Below are positions 1 to 12,735 of a DNA stretch of 64,000 nucleotides, piece by piece. Source of the DNA: Apoderus coryli (Eukaryota > Arthropoda > Insecta > Coleoptera > Attelabidae); NCBI GenBank assembly GCA_911728435.2, contig OU452199.1, forward strand, positions 1,860,001-1,924,000. The letters run 5' to 3'. Position 1 is the stretch's first letter. Every line of letters starts with the position of its first letter. A model generated the notes under the pieces. That model ran no database searches and was not told the origin of the DNA. It saw only the letters and a list, made by a program, of their open reading frames with translations. Position numbers and translations under genes: made by a program.

Positions 1-1686
1 CATTGAATTTGATTACCGACTAAATTGGAGGGTACAAGTAGACCGCTACATCCCTAAAGCCAATAAAGGTATCAACATTCGGAGACACCTTTGCACTACC
101 TGGTGGGGATCACATCCTGTTACAATGCTAAATTTTTACGGGGCATATGTCCGGTCACATCTGGATTATGGAAGTATGCTTTTGGGCAGATGCGCCAAAA
201 CTAATCTAACTTGATAGGATTCAGTACAAGGCTCTTCGCTTATGCTTGGGTTTAATGAAATCTACGCCGACCAATATCATTCTGTCTGAGGCCGCGGAAA
301 TGTCCTTGAGATATAGGAGAAACTGGTTAGCGGAAAAGTTCATAATGAAATCATTTTCTTCTCATAATAATTTTGTCAGAGAATTTACACAAAAATTATA
401 TATAAGTTTTAATGAAAATTTTAGTTATTGGAATAGAGGGAGCAGTCCTCGTCTAATGGACGCATTCGATTCTTGTTCTGCCTATTTCGGCAAAATGATA
501 CAGGACGTTTCTATACCTTGTTATGATTATGGATATGAGTTGCAGTACTTTACCATACCAGTTTTCCTATCCCAATTATCCAAAGATGAGACCTCTGCTG
601 TAGAATTTAGAAGATATGTGGCAGAACATTGGGAAAACCACGTCGAAATTTTTACTGACGGGTCTAAAAAAGAACGCAACCAAGTGGGGATAAGGATTTT
701 TTCCCCTCAGAGAAATATCTCCATAGCAGAAAGAGTTCCGGATTATTTTTCAATATGTACAGCTGAAATTATTGCTATTAAAAGAGCAGTAGAAATGTGT
801 TGTTCAGAACCTGGAAAATATATTATATTCTCCGACTCGAGAGCTGCTCTTATGAAACTGAAAAAAATAGGATTACATGGGAAAATGGACAGGATAACTT
901 TGGAAACTAAAAAATTAATTGCTGAGAAAAGGGAAAACGAATAATAATAACATTATCATGGGTTCCTTCTCACTGTGGAATTAAAGGCAACGAGATTGCC
1001 GATCAATTCGCGAATAGAGGACGAGAAAAGCAAGAATTAACTGAGTATTTGATACCGTACATGGACCTCCTGGGAGTACTAAAGGACAGCGTTTGGGTTG
1101 GATGGAGCGAAGAATGGAGGTCGGCTGGACGAACTAAGGGTGTAAACTATGTTGCTATGGTGGAGAAACCATATAGAAGGCTATGGTTTAGAAGCTATAA
1201 TAATAATAGAAAAGATTTAGTTACACTGTGCCGTATGAGGAGTAATCATTGTTTATCGGGACAACATTTGAATAAGATTCATGTGAGGGACAGTGCGCTT
1301 TGTGAATGTGGTGAAGAAGAAACTTTACAACATATTTTTTTCGAATGTCCACAGTATGTTGCTCAAAGTAAAGAGTTGTATCAAGAACTTTCGGTTAGTG
1401 CTTTGGTGGCGCCGCTTTGGTTGGGTTCTGTAGTGCATGAATTGCTTTCGCCTAGAGTAGTTGAATTCGTAGGTCGCTTTTTGCTAGCATGTAATTTGAG
1501 ACTTTAGAGTGAGTTCGTGCTTCTGGTGTGGGAAAGATGAATAAGTGAAGGCTAAATTGGATCTTCTTATCTTTCAAGATTTTGTGGCGGTTTGTGTTAT
1601 CCGAACGAGTATAAAGGTGTTTAATCACCCCTGGCTAAATAGCCCCGGTAGCTGCGGCCAATAAAGAAGAGCAAATACATACATAA
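1..1686 (+). mobile_element. 3' half of an I-type LINE (non-LTR retrotransposon) with RNase H
   Basis: The window opens inside a reverse-transcriptase C-terminal region (a segment reading YGAYVRSHLDYGS near 140-175), followed by an RNase H domain and a terminal Cys-His motif. The 3' end is an AATAAAGAAG stretch followed by CATA-like repeats near 1660-1686. Having RNase H after the RT places it near the I/Jockey-related LINEs; the exact clade is an inference. The 5' part lies outside the window. One stop near 212 and one frame change near 944-960 break the frame, so this copy is dead. Confidence 0.85.
246..1507 (+). pseudogene. LINE ORF2 C-terminal part: RNase H plus terminal zinc-knuckle-like motif
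   Basis: Two reading frames, 246-944 and about 960-1507, form one protein end. RNase H motifs are visible in order: FTDGSK (first Asp), an AEIIAIKRA block (Glu), IIFSDSRAAL (Asp), and after the frame change WVPSHCGIKGNEIAD, the usual last RNase H motif. A CxC(x6)HIFFEC motif typical of LINE ORF2 C-termini follows near 1310-1345. The domain degrades the RNA strand during target-primed reverse transcription. The frameshift and tandem stops at 943-950 inactivate it. Confidence 0.85.
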
Positions 1687-2352
1687 CACGAGGGTTATCT
1701 ATACACGTATATTATGCTCTGATGTACCTATGCTGCGGATGTAGAAATTACAATATAGACGCTTATTATTATTGTACATTATGAAAATTTAGAAATGTAA
1801 AAAATATAAGGATCGACTTTAACAGCATTGTTGAAGTGGTTCCGCATGAAAATAAACTGAAAATCGCATCTGTCAAAAGTAACGTGATATATTTATATTG
1901 TTATTGGACCCAATAAACCACTAAATTGATGTAAACTGACCACCCCATAACGAATCGCATTAGTTCAGCCCGGCGGGCACAATAATACACAAAAATATTG
2001 TGATTTTTAAGAAGAAGAACTCAAATAAATTATTTCTATGTGGTTGCTGATGACATTGTTTGCAATACGAGTACTCTATTTCTATGCATTTCTGGTTTAC
2101 CGCTTCCCAGCATGTTGCCCATGTCCTGATGCGACATAGCTTCTTAGCATTTCTTTGTATTTAAATTTGTTTTCCATGGTTTTATGAAAAGCTGTACCTA
2201 CACTAGACAATACTATCATCACAGAACAGATAACATACATACGAACACGAATTGTCACATATCGATGATAGAATTCCATTTTATTGCTGATTAACAGCGC
2301 CAAACACTTCTCTGAAGTATCAATTCGTTGTTGTTTTTGCTCGACAGTGAGC
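1687..2352. other. Intergenic, no gene seen
   Basis: AT-rich DNA after the LINE tail. The short minus-strand frame around 2097-2303 has no recognisable domain and is not supported. Confidence 0.5.
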
Positions 2353-2640
2353 TCCAGGGGCGGCTAGTCCTATGAGGCAAGTGAAGCAGTGCCTCACTAA
2401 CTTTTTAACCAATTAACATTTTTTTACTGTTAAAAAATGGCGCACAGATTGATAGATTGTATACCTACGCACATCGCACATAAAATTGTGCGTCCATTTA
2501 ATGCTCGCTATCCAATGAGGCAACAATGCCCTGCCCGTCGGCGAACGCAGAACGAGAGTAGGCCAACGTCAATAAAAACATCCATACTGGCCGTAATTTA
2601 ATAATTTTAAGTCAGAGGCAGTGCCTCTAGTCCCTATGCA
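2353..2640. mobile_element. Possible small non-autonomous DNA element
   Basis: A GGGGCGGCTAGTCC stretch at about 2354 and a GCCTCTAGTCCCTATG stretch near 2619 are loosely similar, and GAGGCAGTGCCTC-like words occur at both ends. Ends starting CAGGGGCGG resemble hAT-type elements, but the inverted repeat is imperfect and no target duplication was found. Confidence 0.25.
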
Positions 2641-3617
2641 CGGCGAGTTGCCACTTTTAATTATTGTGATCTACTACCACATTGATTAATAATAGTCTCC
2701 GATTTTCTTATTAAATAGAAACTGATCAGCTAACATTTTTATGTGTTGTATACAAAGTTTTTTTTGTTAATTTAATAATTTATGTTTACTAATTTATGTG
2801 AGTTGAGTTGATAATCTATTGTATTGCATATTCATTCATGAAACTGAAACCTTAACCTAACATACAGTTTCATTACCACGATACCACCGCCGTCGTATGC
2901 TCCCAGAATGGAGGTCTATGATTCGGAGCATCCCCAAGAGTGCCAAACTCGACTTTCAGCCACTCAGAGGCCTATAACCAGATAACGGTCTTGTAAGAGA
3001 AGATGTTAAAAGACAGGTATGCGTTGCGCGACCCGAGTTAAGCAGCGGGAGGCCTCGTTCACATACCCTCCAGTTATAGTGCCCCAGGAAGACCTTCACA
3101 GGGACAACCCCAATCCGAAACCACACATTTCCCCATGGTAGTACCGTTCCAACGAACAAAAGAACTGAAAATAAAGAAACCAAAACATACGACACAAGAT
3201 AGAAAAGAAAACGAAGAAATGGAGCCTCTAGTCGCTTGTTCCGAAACAAAAACAAGTAGCGGTTGTTCCTGCAAATGATACTGCCACTGATCTCCTTGCC
3301 GACGATTCAGCGGAGATCAGGTGAATCGCAGTAGCAGTACCCAGCGTCATCGTCCGGTCTAATAAACTAGAGCCACTCCCTCAACGACTCGCCAAGCACT
3401 ACCCTTCGTCAACCACCCTTCCGAAGAATCTCGCCATTCAAAGCAGCCGTCAAAGACCCAATGGCACCCATCTATCTGCAAGCCGATCAAAAAGGAGAAT
3501 GAATAAGGGCTAGCAGACTTCCAACTAAACAAAAACGAACTAAAACGGAAATATGACAACAAACACAAAAAGTTAAGTCATAACGACTTGAAATGCATAA
3601 CGCCTATGGTATATTCA
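2641..3617. other. Degenerate, probably transposon-derived sequence
   Basis: The part from about 2880 to 3570 is richer in GC than its surroundings and can be read, with stops, on either strand. It lies just before a LINE reverse-transcriptase fragment and may be its rearranged 5' part. No domain could be identified. Confidence 0.3.
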
Positions 3618-4275
3618 GAACAAGTTAAACTTAAATGCGGACAAATGTAAATACATAACATTTTCACGAAAAAAAGAAATAGTTGATTATGAGTATGCCG
3701 TGAACCGAACTCAGATTTCTCGCTGTCACACTGTTACAGATTGAGGTGTTGTGTTTGATTGATGCGTCGCTGATCTGGTTTCCGATATATGATGCCCATA
3801 AGTTCACTGTGGAGGGACTTCAGCGTCGTTTCCTAAAATATTTATCATTTAAAAGAGATGACGTTTATCCTGAGAGGGGGATTGATCATGGGTACCTTCT
3901 GAGTAGGTTTCAGTATAGAAGTCTTGATTTTCGAAGATCTTTGAGTACATTGTGTTTTCTGCATAACTTAATTTGTGGAAGGGTCGATTGTTCGGGGTTG
4001 CTTTCTGCATTAAATATAAATGTTCCGAGACTGCACAATCGCACTAGTCGTGTGTTCTACTGTAATCGAGCAAGAACCAATATTTTAAAAAGGTCACCGG
4101 TGAGCATAATATGTAGTCATTTTAATCTCATTTGTGACTTATTCTTTTGTTCTCGAAGTGAACTCATTAACGTTGCGAACAATGTTTTGCCCCTATTGTT
4201 GTGACGTGTGATAGCTTTTTCTACAAGATATTTTGTATTTCTTTATGACATTAAAGCTTATTATTATTATTATTC
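3618..4275 (+). mobile_element. LINE fragment: reverse-transcriptase C-terminus with internal deletion
   Basis: The sequence reads LKLNADKCKYITF near 3630-3665, then a broken VTD-GVVFD motif, then an intact 152-codon frame (3746-4204) matching the C-terminus of the LINE at 51073-52624: both share the run YPERG, the word RARTN and the end of the RSPV motif. The palm-to-thumb part between VVFD and the frame is deleted. It ends in a TTATTATTATT tail at 4257-4275, the typical 3' tail of this family. Dead copy. Confidence 0.8.
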
Positions 4276-4936
4276 GAACACTGTTATTTTTTTGAATTCG
4301 AAAAGTAGGACAGTAAGCAAAAAGCGCAAGCCTCTTTCCGAGACACCCTCCTGTGATAACATCAAATTTGGACACTCCGTACACTAGCAATAAAGCATAG
4401 GGGGTTGGTTTCCAAAAGAAAGAAATGCATCTACGCGCTACTGTCCTGCATAAAGATGTGTGTAAATTACCTCTATTAGCCGGGTGTGTGCGTGCCAAAT
4501 AATAAATAGTTGATGCGATTACAGGGCATGCTCTATTAAACATTCGGATAAAGCATTTTAGTTAATTTGTGGGGTTTATTTATTGTTGCTGATTGATTTC
4601 ATGTTTCATTCGTTACAAGCGTGCAAGGGTGCATTCATTCGAATATCGCTCTAGCGTTATTTGGGGGAGTATAATTGTTGTGGTCAGAATTTATTGGTTT
4701 TAATGGCTTTGTATTGATAAATGATTGAATAAAGATATGAGACTCGTGTGTGGGTGGACACGAATTATTGGTATGTGTTGCAAAATAAAAGGATTTCTGC
4801 AGATGTAGGGCATACGAGTTAACAGCTTCAAGTAATAAATCTATCCTCTTTTATCATCCTCTGTTTTGTCTCAGAGCTCTTTTCATCAAACAGGGTGATG
4901 GCCCTAGTTTAAGGCTTTAAGGTCTTTCTACGTTAT
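4276..4936. other. Intergenic, no gene seen
   Basis: Unique-looking AT-rich sequence between two LINE fragments. The minus-strand frame at 4193-4543 has no recognisable domain and overlaps the LINE tail. Confidence 0.4.
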
Positions 4937-6184
4937 GTGTCCGAAACCCTTGGTAAACCTCGAACAACAGTCCAGGATGCCTGGAATCGGAATGGTAAGT
5001 ACAACACACATGACTTTCAAACTGAACACAAAGAAAATCATCATCAAATTACAATACATAAATTAGTACATGTCCAAAGAAAAATAAATATCCAAAATGA
5101 AACATTAACACTAACCAAACCAGCTCAGGGAGAGCGTGTGAACCGAAGTGAAAGAGCTAACTTAATATTAATAAAAAATCCCGGCACACTATCAGGAAAA
5201 CCGTCATCCTACAGACCAATCTGCCTCATGGATGCCATATCAAAGCTTTAGGAAAAACTAATCAAAAGCCGCATACAAAAAGATCTCGATGACCGGGAGG
5301 ACCTCTCCCTAAATCAATTTGGCTTTAGAAGGGGAAGAGATACTCTCGTGTAGTTTCTAAAGTTAAAAAAAACTACTTGGGAAGGAAGAAGGAATCTTTC
5401 AATGCATAGATCGTGGTGGAAAGGATTAATTCGGCACAAAATGTCTAAGCCTAAGCAGGAAGAAGTATACGTTACGTGCGGAATACCACAGGAGATCAGT
5501 GTTGGGCCTCCTCCTATGGAACATTGTCTACGATCCAGTCCTCAGTCTTCCACTGATGGAAGGAGTATAAACAATAGCATTTGTCGATGATTTGGGCATC
5601 TTGAAGTGGTGCAGGACTGGATGACACTAAATGGACTTGAATTAGCGAAAGTAAAAACAGAGGCAATAATTCTAGCAGGACCAAGTGTCGTTCAGTTTTA
5701 AACCTTTTGAAATCCTACCTAAAAGAACAATCTTGGAATAACTCTCGATAAAGATTTAAGTTTCGGTCCTCATATTTATACAAGACGCAGTAAAAAAGTT
5801 TGAGAAAAGAACCATGGCATTGAGCAGAATCCTACCCAATCTGGGAGGACCTGGATGGAACAAAAGGAGAACAGTCCATGTTAATAGTAACTTACGGAGT
5901 CCCGATATGATACAATAATCTCCAAATGAAAAAATACCGAAATGTAGCCGAAAGATGTCAAAGAAAATCTCTTCTCACACAATTTCTGCCGATGCAGTGG
6001 AAGCTATTACAGGAATACCACCGGAGGACCTATGATAGAGGAAAAAACAGATTGTACAGTCAAGGAGAAGCAAGGAACCATACACAATGGCAAATAAGAT
6101 GGGAAAATTTGACGCAAAAAACCCAGTGGACAATGACTCTGATCCCAATTGTTATTACCTGGATATACTGCATATAGAATACTA
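4937..6184 (+). mobile_element. Decayed R1-like LINE fragment
   Basis: A broken frame reads SYRPICLMDAISKL near 5212-5250, then QFGFRRGRDT near 5318-5345, then a damaged GIPQ motif near 5480. These are reverse-transcriptase motifs 1 to 3 of R1-type LINEs. Many stops and frame changes follow up to about 6180, where a mariner-type element begins at TA. The catalytic YADD motif is not intact. Confidence 0.7.
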
Positions 6185-6186
6185 TA

Positions 6187-8580
6187 CAGGGTGTCCTACG
6201 GTGGCAACCCATTAGATTATTTCAGAAACTACTTCGAATTGAATTTTGAAAATTTCAGTGTCTATATTGTCAAATATGCTCTATTCAAATAATATAATAG
6301 CAACGGTATAGCACTTCCGGTTATACCGGAAGTTGATGGCAACTTTGTTATTTTAAACGGAATACCCTATATATTATTACATTTTTGGGTTTTAAATAAG
6401 ATTTTAGACATATTTCATGTATCATGTCCTATACTTAGCGTCAGTCGTTTTTGACTTATATCAAGATTTATGTCAAAATTGACAGTTTAGGGCTTTATAA
6501 GAATTCCGTTTTTTCCTTGTAAATCAGTATTTAATAATTATTTTGCCGTTATTTTCTTATCAGGTGGGATCTTCTTTTTCGAATTGACAAGACATTTTCT
6601 GATTAGTTTATATAGGGTGGTCAAAAAATTATATTGAAAACGGTTCAAGAAAAACAGTTGAAAGTCAATTTTTTCAAATGGAATGGGTATATTATTATTA
6701 TTTTATCTTCCTTAGCATTAAAAAATAATGCAATTTTGTAATAGGTTATCATTTTCTAAAATGCATAATTTTCGAAATATCGTCATTTTAAATTTTTCTG
6801 CAGCGCCTACCGTTGTCTCTCTGGAAGCTAGCTAATTAATTTAGTTAGCCATGAAATTATTGTCATTTTAACGTCAAACTAAACGTCAAATTAATAAAAA
6901 TGAAAAATACTTATTGATATTATAAATTTATTATTTATTCATGGAAATGAACAGAAGATTAAACTAAATAAATTTTCAACTAAAAAAATTTAATCAACTA
7001 ACGTTATTTACCCGTTCAATAAATTCATTCGTGACAGCTCGTGCAATTTGGACTCCAGGTAAGGCTTCGAATGAAGTTCGGATGCGTCCTACTAATTCTT
7101 CTTTTGAATTAATTGGGGTGTTTAATTGCACCCCAAACATAAAAATCCAGCGGTGATAGATCTGGAGATCTCGCTGGCCAATCCCAAGGCCCTAAACGTC
7201 TGATCCATCGATCTTCAAACATTTCATTAAGCTGTTGTGTGATTCTATTTCCACAGTGAGGTGGTGCTCCATCTAACTGGTACCAACAACTTCTTAATTC
7301 ATTTAATGGTAGATCATCCAAAAAATGCGCCATAACATTTTGCAAAATATAAAGATAACCTTCCGTATTTAAATTATGCTCGTAAATAAAATATTCAACA
7401 TGTGTGTCTTTCACCATACAAAAAACGTTCACACTAAATTTATTTTGAAAATTTCGTTCACGAATAGCGTGCGGATTCTCAGAAGCCCAAAATGACTATT
7501 TTGTCTGTTAACGATTCCATCTCTCGAAAATTTCGACTCATCTGTCCAAATCACTTTTTGCAGAAACCCAGGATCTTCTTGCGTTCGTGTTAAAATGGTT
7601 TCGCAGAACCGTACACGTCGTTCGGCATCACCTGCTTCCAGAGCACAAAGATATTTGAATTTAAATGGATTTAAACCACTACTTTTTAATATTTTTTGGA
7701 CAGAGGATTTTCTATTAATCACTTTGTTACATTCTCCATGGATTAATAATACATTTACAATATCAGCATATGAATAAATATTTTCCATTTTGTAATAGTT
7801 ATTGTAAAATATAATGATCACAAATATTGATAAATAATGACTGGTTGGATAGCAACAACTAATTTCATATTTAGTTTGACGTTTATGCTAATTCAGAGAA
7901 ATGTCATTATTTTCATGGCTAACTAAATTAATTAGCTAGCTTCCAGAGAGACAACGGTAGGCGCTGCAGAACAATTTAAAATGACGATATTTCGAAAACT
8001 ATGCATTTTAGAAAATGATAACCTATTACAAAATTGCATTATTTTTTAATGCTAAGGAAGATAAAATAATAAAAATATACCCATTCCATTTGAAAAAATT
8101 GACTTTCAACTGTTTTTCTTGAACCGTTTTCAATATAATTTTTTGACCACCCTATATAAACTAATTAGAAAATGTCTTGTCAATTCGAAAAAGAAGATCC
8201 CACCTGATAAGAAAATACCTGCAAAATAATTATTAAATACTGATTTACAAGGAAAAAACGGAATTCTTATGGAGCCCTAAACTGTCAATTTTGACATAAA
8301 TCTTGATATAAGTCCAAAACGACTGACGTTAGGTATAGGACATGATACATGAAATATGTCTAAAATCTTATTTAGAACCCAAAAATGTAATAATATATAG
8401 GGTGTTCCATTTAAAATAACAAAGTTGCCATCAACTTCCGGTATAACCGGAAGTGCTATGCCGTTGGTATTATATTATTTGAGTAGAGCATATTTGACAA
8501 TATAGACACTGAAATTTTCAAAATTCAATTTGAAGTAGTTTCTGAAATAATCTAATGGGTTGCCACCGTAGGACACCCTG
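6187..8580 (-). mobile_element. Mariner-type (IS630/Tc1/mariner) transposon with very long inverted ends
   Basis: The ends are perfect inverses over their first part: CAGGGTGTCCTACGGTGGCA at 6187 and its complement finishing at 8580, each next to TA, the expected target duplication. Similarity between the arms continues, with changes, for about 700 bp (6187-6900 against 7850-8580), including shared blocks around TTCCGG and GCGCCTACCG. The middle 950 bp holds a broken transposase on the minus strand. Part of the terminal repeat is seen again alone near 12640-12700. Confidence 0.9.
7015..7821 (-). pseudogene. Broken mariner-type transposase (probable DD41D spacing)
   Basis: Two frames, 7429-7821 and 7109-7432, join with a frame change near 7430; a third short stretch continues to about 7015 after another change near 7112. 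Catalytic residues are visible: IWTDESKF (first Asp), LDGAPPHC (second Asp), SPDLSPLDFYVWG (third Asp). I count 41 residues between the second and third Asp, against 34 in classical mariners. The N-terminal helix-turn-helix part is mostly missing. The enzyme would cut and paste the element at TA. Inactive because of the frame changes. Confidence 0.85.
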
Positions 8581-8582
8581 TA

Positions 8583-9383
8583 TAACTCAATGTTTATTAT
8601 TTATACGGTATAAATACAATCAAAATAAAGACAACCTGTGGAATAGAAGTTAAGCCTTCTAAGCAGTTCCTGAGCCACCACAAGAAAAAGGCAACAAAAA
8701 TACAAAAAAAAAAGCGAAGGGTTTAGGTTGGTTCACAACTGTGACACCCTGTATATTCTCCTAACATACCTTAATAATATAGTCCAAATGACATCATTGC
8801 CGGGCAATTAACATAAGGTTAAAAATGCAGTCGGTCAAGAATCACATCCACAAAAGTCGTCACGGTCTAAATCAGTTTTGTGAGGGTTAATAAATAATAA
8901 TATTTCACCCCCATCTCTCAGAACAACCCTATCGATATTTTTATGTCTATATAGACTGGTATCCTTTACAATAATATAGCATAATAATTCGGGTGCACTA
9001 AAAATATTTTTGTTGAGGTGCCGTGAATGTTTAGCCGAAGCGAACCATGGAAGCATATTGTAAAACTATAAAAATGTTGACTGAGAATGAGTTTATGGCT
9101 AATAAACCGCACTAATTGAACGGGTTTGGACCGGTTAGTACTTTTGTCCCGTTTATAAGCAGAGTTAATGATTTTCAAAACAGTGTCGTTGCCAATTTAT
9201 CACAAAGAGCAGTGACCATAAAGTTTTAAATATTTTCTCAATAAACCGCACAGCCCTGACTGTAGCCTGTAGCTAATTATGGTTTTTATGATCTTATCCT
9301 TGATTTTACTTTAGGTAAGGATGCTGGAGTCTACTGGCTTCAGTAATTTCCTGCCTGAGATGTCCAAGAATTACAAGCCCTTC
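8583..9383. other. Transposon remnants, no intact gene
   Basis: An ACACCCTGTATA mariner-type end occurs alone at 8743-8754. On the minus strand near 8835-8990 a frame reads GGEILLFINP, which resembles the GGGVLLFI motif of LINE endonuclease domains; this reading is tentative. Nothing else could be assigned. Confidence 0.35.
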
Positions 9384-10310
9384 TAATAATAATAACAAAT
9401 GCTTTATTGCTCAACAGAAAATTTCCATTTACAGAGGAATTACACAAAAATAACAATACAAAGAATATAAATATACAGGGTGTCCCGAAATGAACTTAAA
9501 ATAATTTAGAAGATATTCTATAAGCGAAAATAAGATTTTTTTTTCATATGAACATATATCGAAAAATGCTTCATTTTTCAAATACAGGGTGTTATTTGTA
9601 AATTTCTCGATTTCAAAATGACTTACGTATCTTTGAAGGAAAGGGAGAAGTTATTTTGTCAACCCTTAATACGCATTTCCACTCTGTTTCTTGAATTATC
9701 GTCGCCGTAGAATAACATTGGAGACGTTGCATAGAAAATTTCAAAGTCATTTTTCTTGCAAACGGCTTCTTCTAGCGTTATGAAACTGAACATTTTTTAT
9801 GTACAAAAGTCTCAAATTTATTATTCTTTTTAGAAAAAGTAAACAAAGCGCACAAAAAAAAAGTTGGGACAAATTTTGTTCTGAGCCCCCTAGCCTAACC
9901 CACCCCTGACATTTTCCTAACCATGAGATATAAAATTTTCTAATAATCCTACAAAGATACGTAAGTGTGCCAAGTTTCATTTTGATATCGAGACGCGTTT
10001 CGGAAATATTACTAAAAACCCACCGTCAGGAATTTACAAATCTGAAAAACGAATCATTTTTAGATATATGTTCATATGAAAAAAAAATGTTATTTTCGCT
10101 TGTAGAATGTTTCCTTAAATTATTTTAAGTTACGGGACACCCTGTATATAACACAATCCGAGAATCCAACGCAACGCTAAAAACAATGAGCATCTTCGTC
10201 AATCAATTTAAACGGGTTCAATTAGTTGAAGAATTGAGAAGAAATATTGATTTTGTCTCGCTCTTAATTTAGACCACCTTTCTTTAGCTGTGAAGCCTGT
10301 TTTCATGAAC
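9384..10310 (-). mobile_element. LINE 3' end remnant, split by a MITE
   Basis: An AATAATAATAACAAATGC stretch at 9389 reads on the minus strand as a LINE-like 3' tail. The flanks on both sides of the MITE at 9476-10144 appear continuous. No reverse-transcriptase motif could be read with certainty, so the assignment rests mainly on the tail. Confidence 0.35.
9476..10144. mobile_element. Mariner-type MITE, about 670 bp
   Basis: The left end CAGGGTGTCCCG and right end CGGGACACCCTG are inverted and each is bordered by TA. The arms share longer blocks, for example a TATGAACATATATC stretch near 9546 and its inverse near 10060, so the inverted repeat spans at least 150 bp. A second CAGGGTGTTATTTG motif sits inside at about 9591. 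No transposase is encoded; minus-strand frames inside are spurious. Confidence 0.85.
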
Positions 10311-10372
10311 GACCGTTACACTGCCCTAAAGTCATTATATAGGTTGCACTGATTTGAAATAGGATACGACAA

Positions 10373-11815
10373 CTATAGGACCATAACTACCGGCCTATTG
10401 CCATACAATCGAATTTTGCCAAGTGTTTTGAGATCGTGTTGCATGAAGTTTTGTTTAATCATGTCAAGTGGCTCATCACGCCTATTCAGCACGGATTTTT
10501 TCCTGGCTGATCCACTGCCACTAATCTCGTAATTCTGAGCCAATTTTTGGCAGAAAGCTTGGATAGCGGGGGTCAGGTTGACGTTATTTATACGGATTTT
10601 ACCAAAGCCTTTGACAGGCTTGACCACGGAATTCTGCTGCAAAAGCTTTCGGAATTTGGTTTATCTGTGGATCTTTTAAAATTTCTGTCTACTTATCTCC
10701 ATGAACGTAATTTGTATGTGGAGTACCGTGGTTTCAAGTCCGGTATTATCCGTGCAACATCTGGAGTGCCGCAGGCGTTTTATTAATGACATTGTTAATG
10801 GCGTGAAATGTCGCTCCCTACTTTTTGCTGATGATTTTAAGGTTTATTCACTGATTACCTCAGATTCTGACTGTCTTCAATTGCAAAATGATCTGAATGT
10901 CCTGCTTGACTGGTGTATTCAAAACAGGCTTGCCCTTAATTTGGATAAGCGTTGTTCTGTAACTTTTACTCGTAAGGTAAATCCAATAAAATTTGTGTAT
11001 AACATTGACTCTGTTCCGCTTAAAATATGCGATGAGGTTAAGGATCTGGGGGTGCTCTTTGACGCTAAACTTAGTTTTGTGGGGCATGTGATTGATGTGG
11101 TTTCGTCTTCCTATAAGAGTCTGGGTTTTGTTATGAGAAATACAAAGCATTTTGTGTCACCTAAAACTCTTATTTTACTGTATAAATCCTTCGTTAGATC
11201 GAAATTGGAATATGCGTCTGTTGTGTGGAGTCCTGGTTATGCGTTGCACTCAAATAGCTTACAGAGGATTCAGCGAAGATTTGTGAAATATTTGTGGTTT
11301 AAATGTGACGGAGTGTATCCCCATGATGAACTTCTGGGTCGTTTTAATTTTGTACCTCTTGATAAGCGTAGAGAATATGCCCCACTCCTGTTCCTATTCA
11401 AAATCGTGAATGGTATCATTGACTCTCCAGACCTACTTTCGATGATACCTTTTCATGTCCCACATACGAGAAGGCGTAATTATGGTTCTAGCTTTTACTT
11501 GCCTACCGCACGTACCAACTTGTTGCTCTTTTCGCCATTGTTTGAGATGTGTTCTGTTTGTGACTCGTTGAGTACCGATATTGATGTATTTTTTAATACC
11601 ATATCTTATATTAAAAAAGTGTTTTTTAGATAAATATTTGTTGTTAAACCATTCTAATTTTGACTATTTTTTGCGATTGTAATATTTGTATTATTTATAA
11701 TTTTGAAACGTGTATTATTTATGTTAATTTTATCGTTTTGTAATGTACCTGCCCTGTAATTGGGGGGATGTGTTCTGTCTGGGTAGACGTAATCTAAATA
11801 AATAAATAACTGTGA
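10373..11815 (+). mobile_element. Jockey-like LINE, 5' truncated, with a deletion in the reverse transcriptase
   Basis: The frame covers the reverse-transcriptase core to the ORF2 end. Motifs: GGQVDVIYTDFTKAFDRLDH, SGVPQ, LLFADDFKVYS (catalytic FADD) and DLGVLFDAKL. After SGVPQ the usual GSVLGPLLF segment is missing, which joins two frames (10547-10786 and 10701-11633). No RNase H follows. The 3' end has an AATAAATAAATAA tail near 11800-11812. It is the same family as the copy at 43856-45510, as the shared FDRLDHGILL run and C-terminal layout show. Confidence 0.85.
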
Positions 11816-12175
11816 ATTCAGAGTGTTATGATGCTATAATGCAGAGCAACTACTTCAGCAGTCAGATTACAACTTCGACAGTTAGTTTGAACAATATGGG
11901 ATAAAATACAGTAACACGAACGATTCCTTTGCTGCCATTTTAACGTTGCTCTCCGCATGCAGTCCAAATTTATCTCGATCAAACTGTTTCTTGTGAGAAA
12001 AACTTAAAGAAACTGAATAGTTATGCTGCCAAAAGGATTCAACAAATTGGCATACGTTTTCTGCCTATGAATCCAAAAACAAATTAGTCGGGCATCATGA
12101 AAACACTACAGGAATGCCTCGGATCTCAATTAAGGAACTGGAACGTGAAAGATCCTTCCATATCACATTATATAC
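11816..12175. other. Intergenic, no gene seen
   Basis: About 360 bp of AT-rich sequence without a supported reading frame or repeat. Confidence 0.4.
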
Positions 12176-12433
12176 AGGGTGATTGCTGGTCGATGGTACC
12201 TTAGAAGTTTTACGAAAAGTAACCATACCATTGTTTTGAAAATTTAATTTAATTAAAATATCGCAAAATAATCCAATTTTTATACAAACTTGTTTTTATT
12301 CCAGAAACCTTAGTTAATTTGATTGTATTTCAGAATTTTTGATATATATACAAGGTATGCCGTTTGAGAAAATTGACTTATACATATTTTTAGTAGTAGA
12401 GCATACTATAGTAATTTGTGACCACCCTGTAGC
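12176..12433. mobile_element. Short mariner-type MITE remnant
   Basis: A CAGGGTGATTGCTGGTCGAT end at about 12176 and a GACCACCCTG end near 12420-12430 face each other. Both lie beside TA. Only the tips match, so the element is either old or formed from two different ends. Confidence 0.4.
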
Positions 12434-12639
12434 CAAGCGCGGCAATCTCTCAAGATAGCTAACATTCTTAAGATGTTATTGATCTACCTTCCAAAATTCA
12501 AGATTTTGTCTGTTCAATCGACAAAATGGCGAATATTTTCCGGAGATCTATCAAAATAAATTATTTATTCAAAAACGTTGAAGATAACGAAGTGTTAAAA
12601 TAAAATACTCCAAAATTGAAGGGAAATCCAACAATATAA

Positions 12640-12735
12640 TAATATATAGAGTGTTCCATTTGAAATAAAAAATTGGGTAACAACTTCCGGTATAAGCGGA
12701 AGTCCTGCAAATATGACAATATAGATTGAGTTAAA
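12640..12735. repeat. Solo piece of the 6.2-8.6 kb transposon's inverted end
   Basis: The stretch from TATAGAGTGTTCCATTTGAA through CAACTTCCGGTATAAGCGGA matches the inner part of the terminal repeat near 8398-8455 with a few changes. It stops abruptly within the repeat. Confidence 0.65.

Noticed and set aside
2956..3568. Minus-strand open frames of 66-99 codons
   Set aside because: Overlapping frames without known domains in a degraded, probably LINE-derived stretch.
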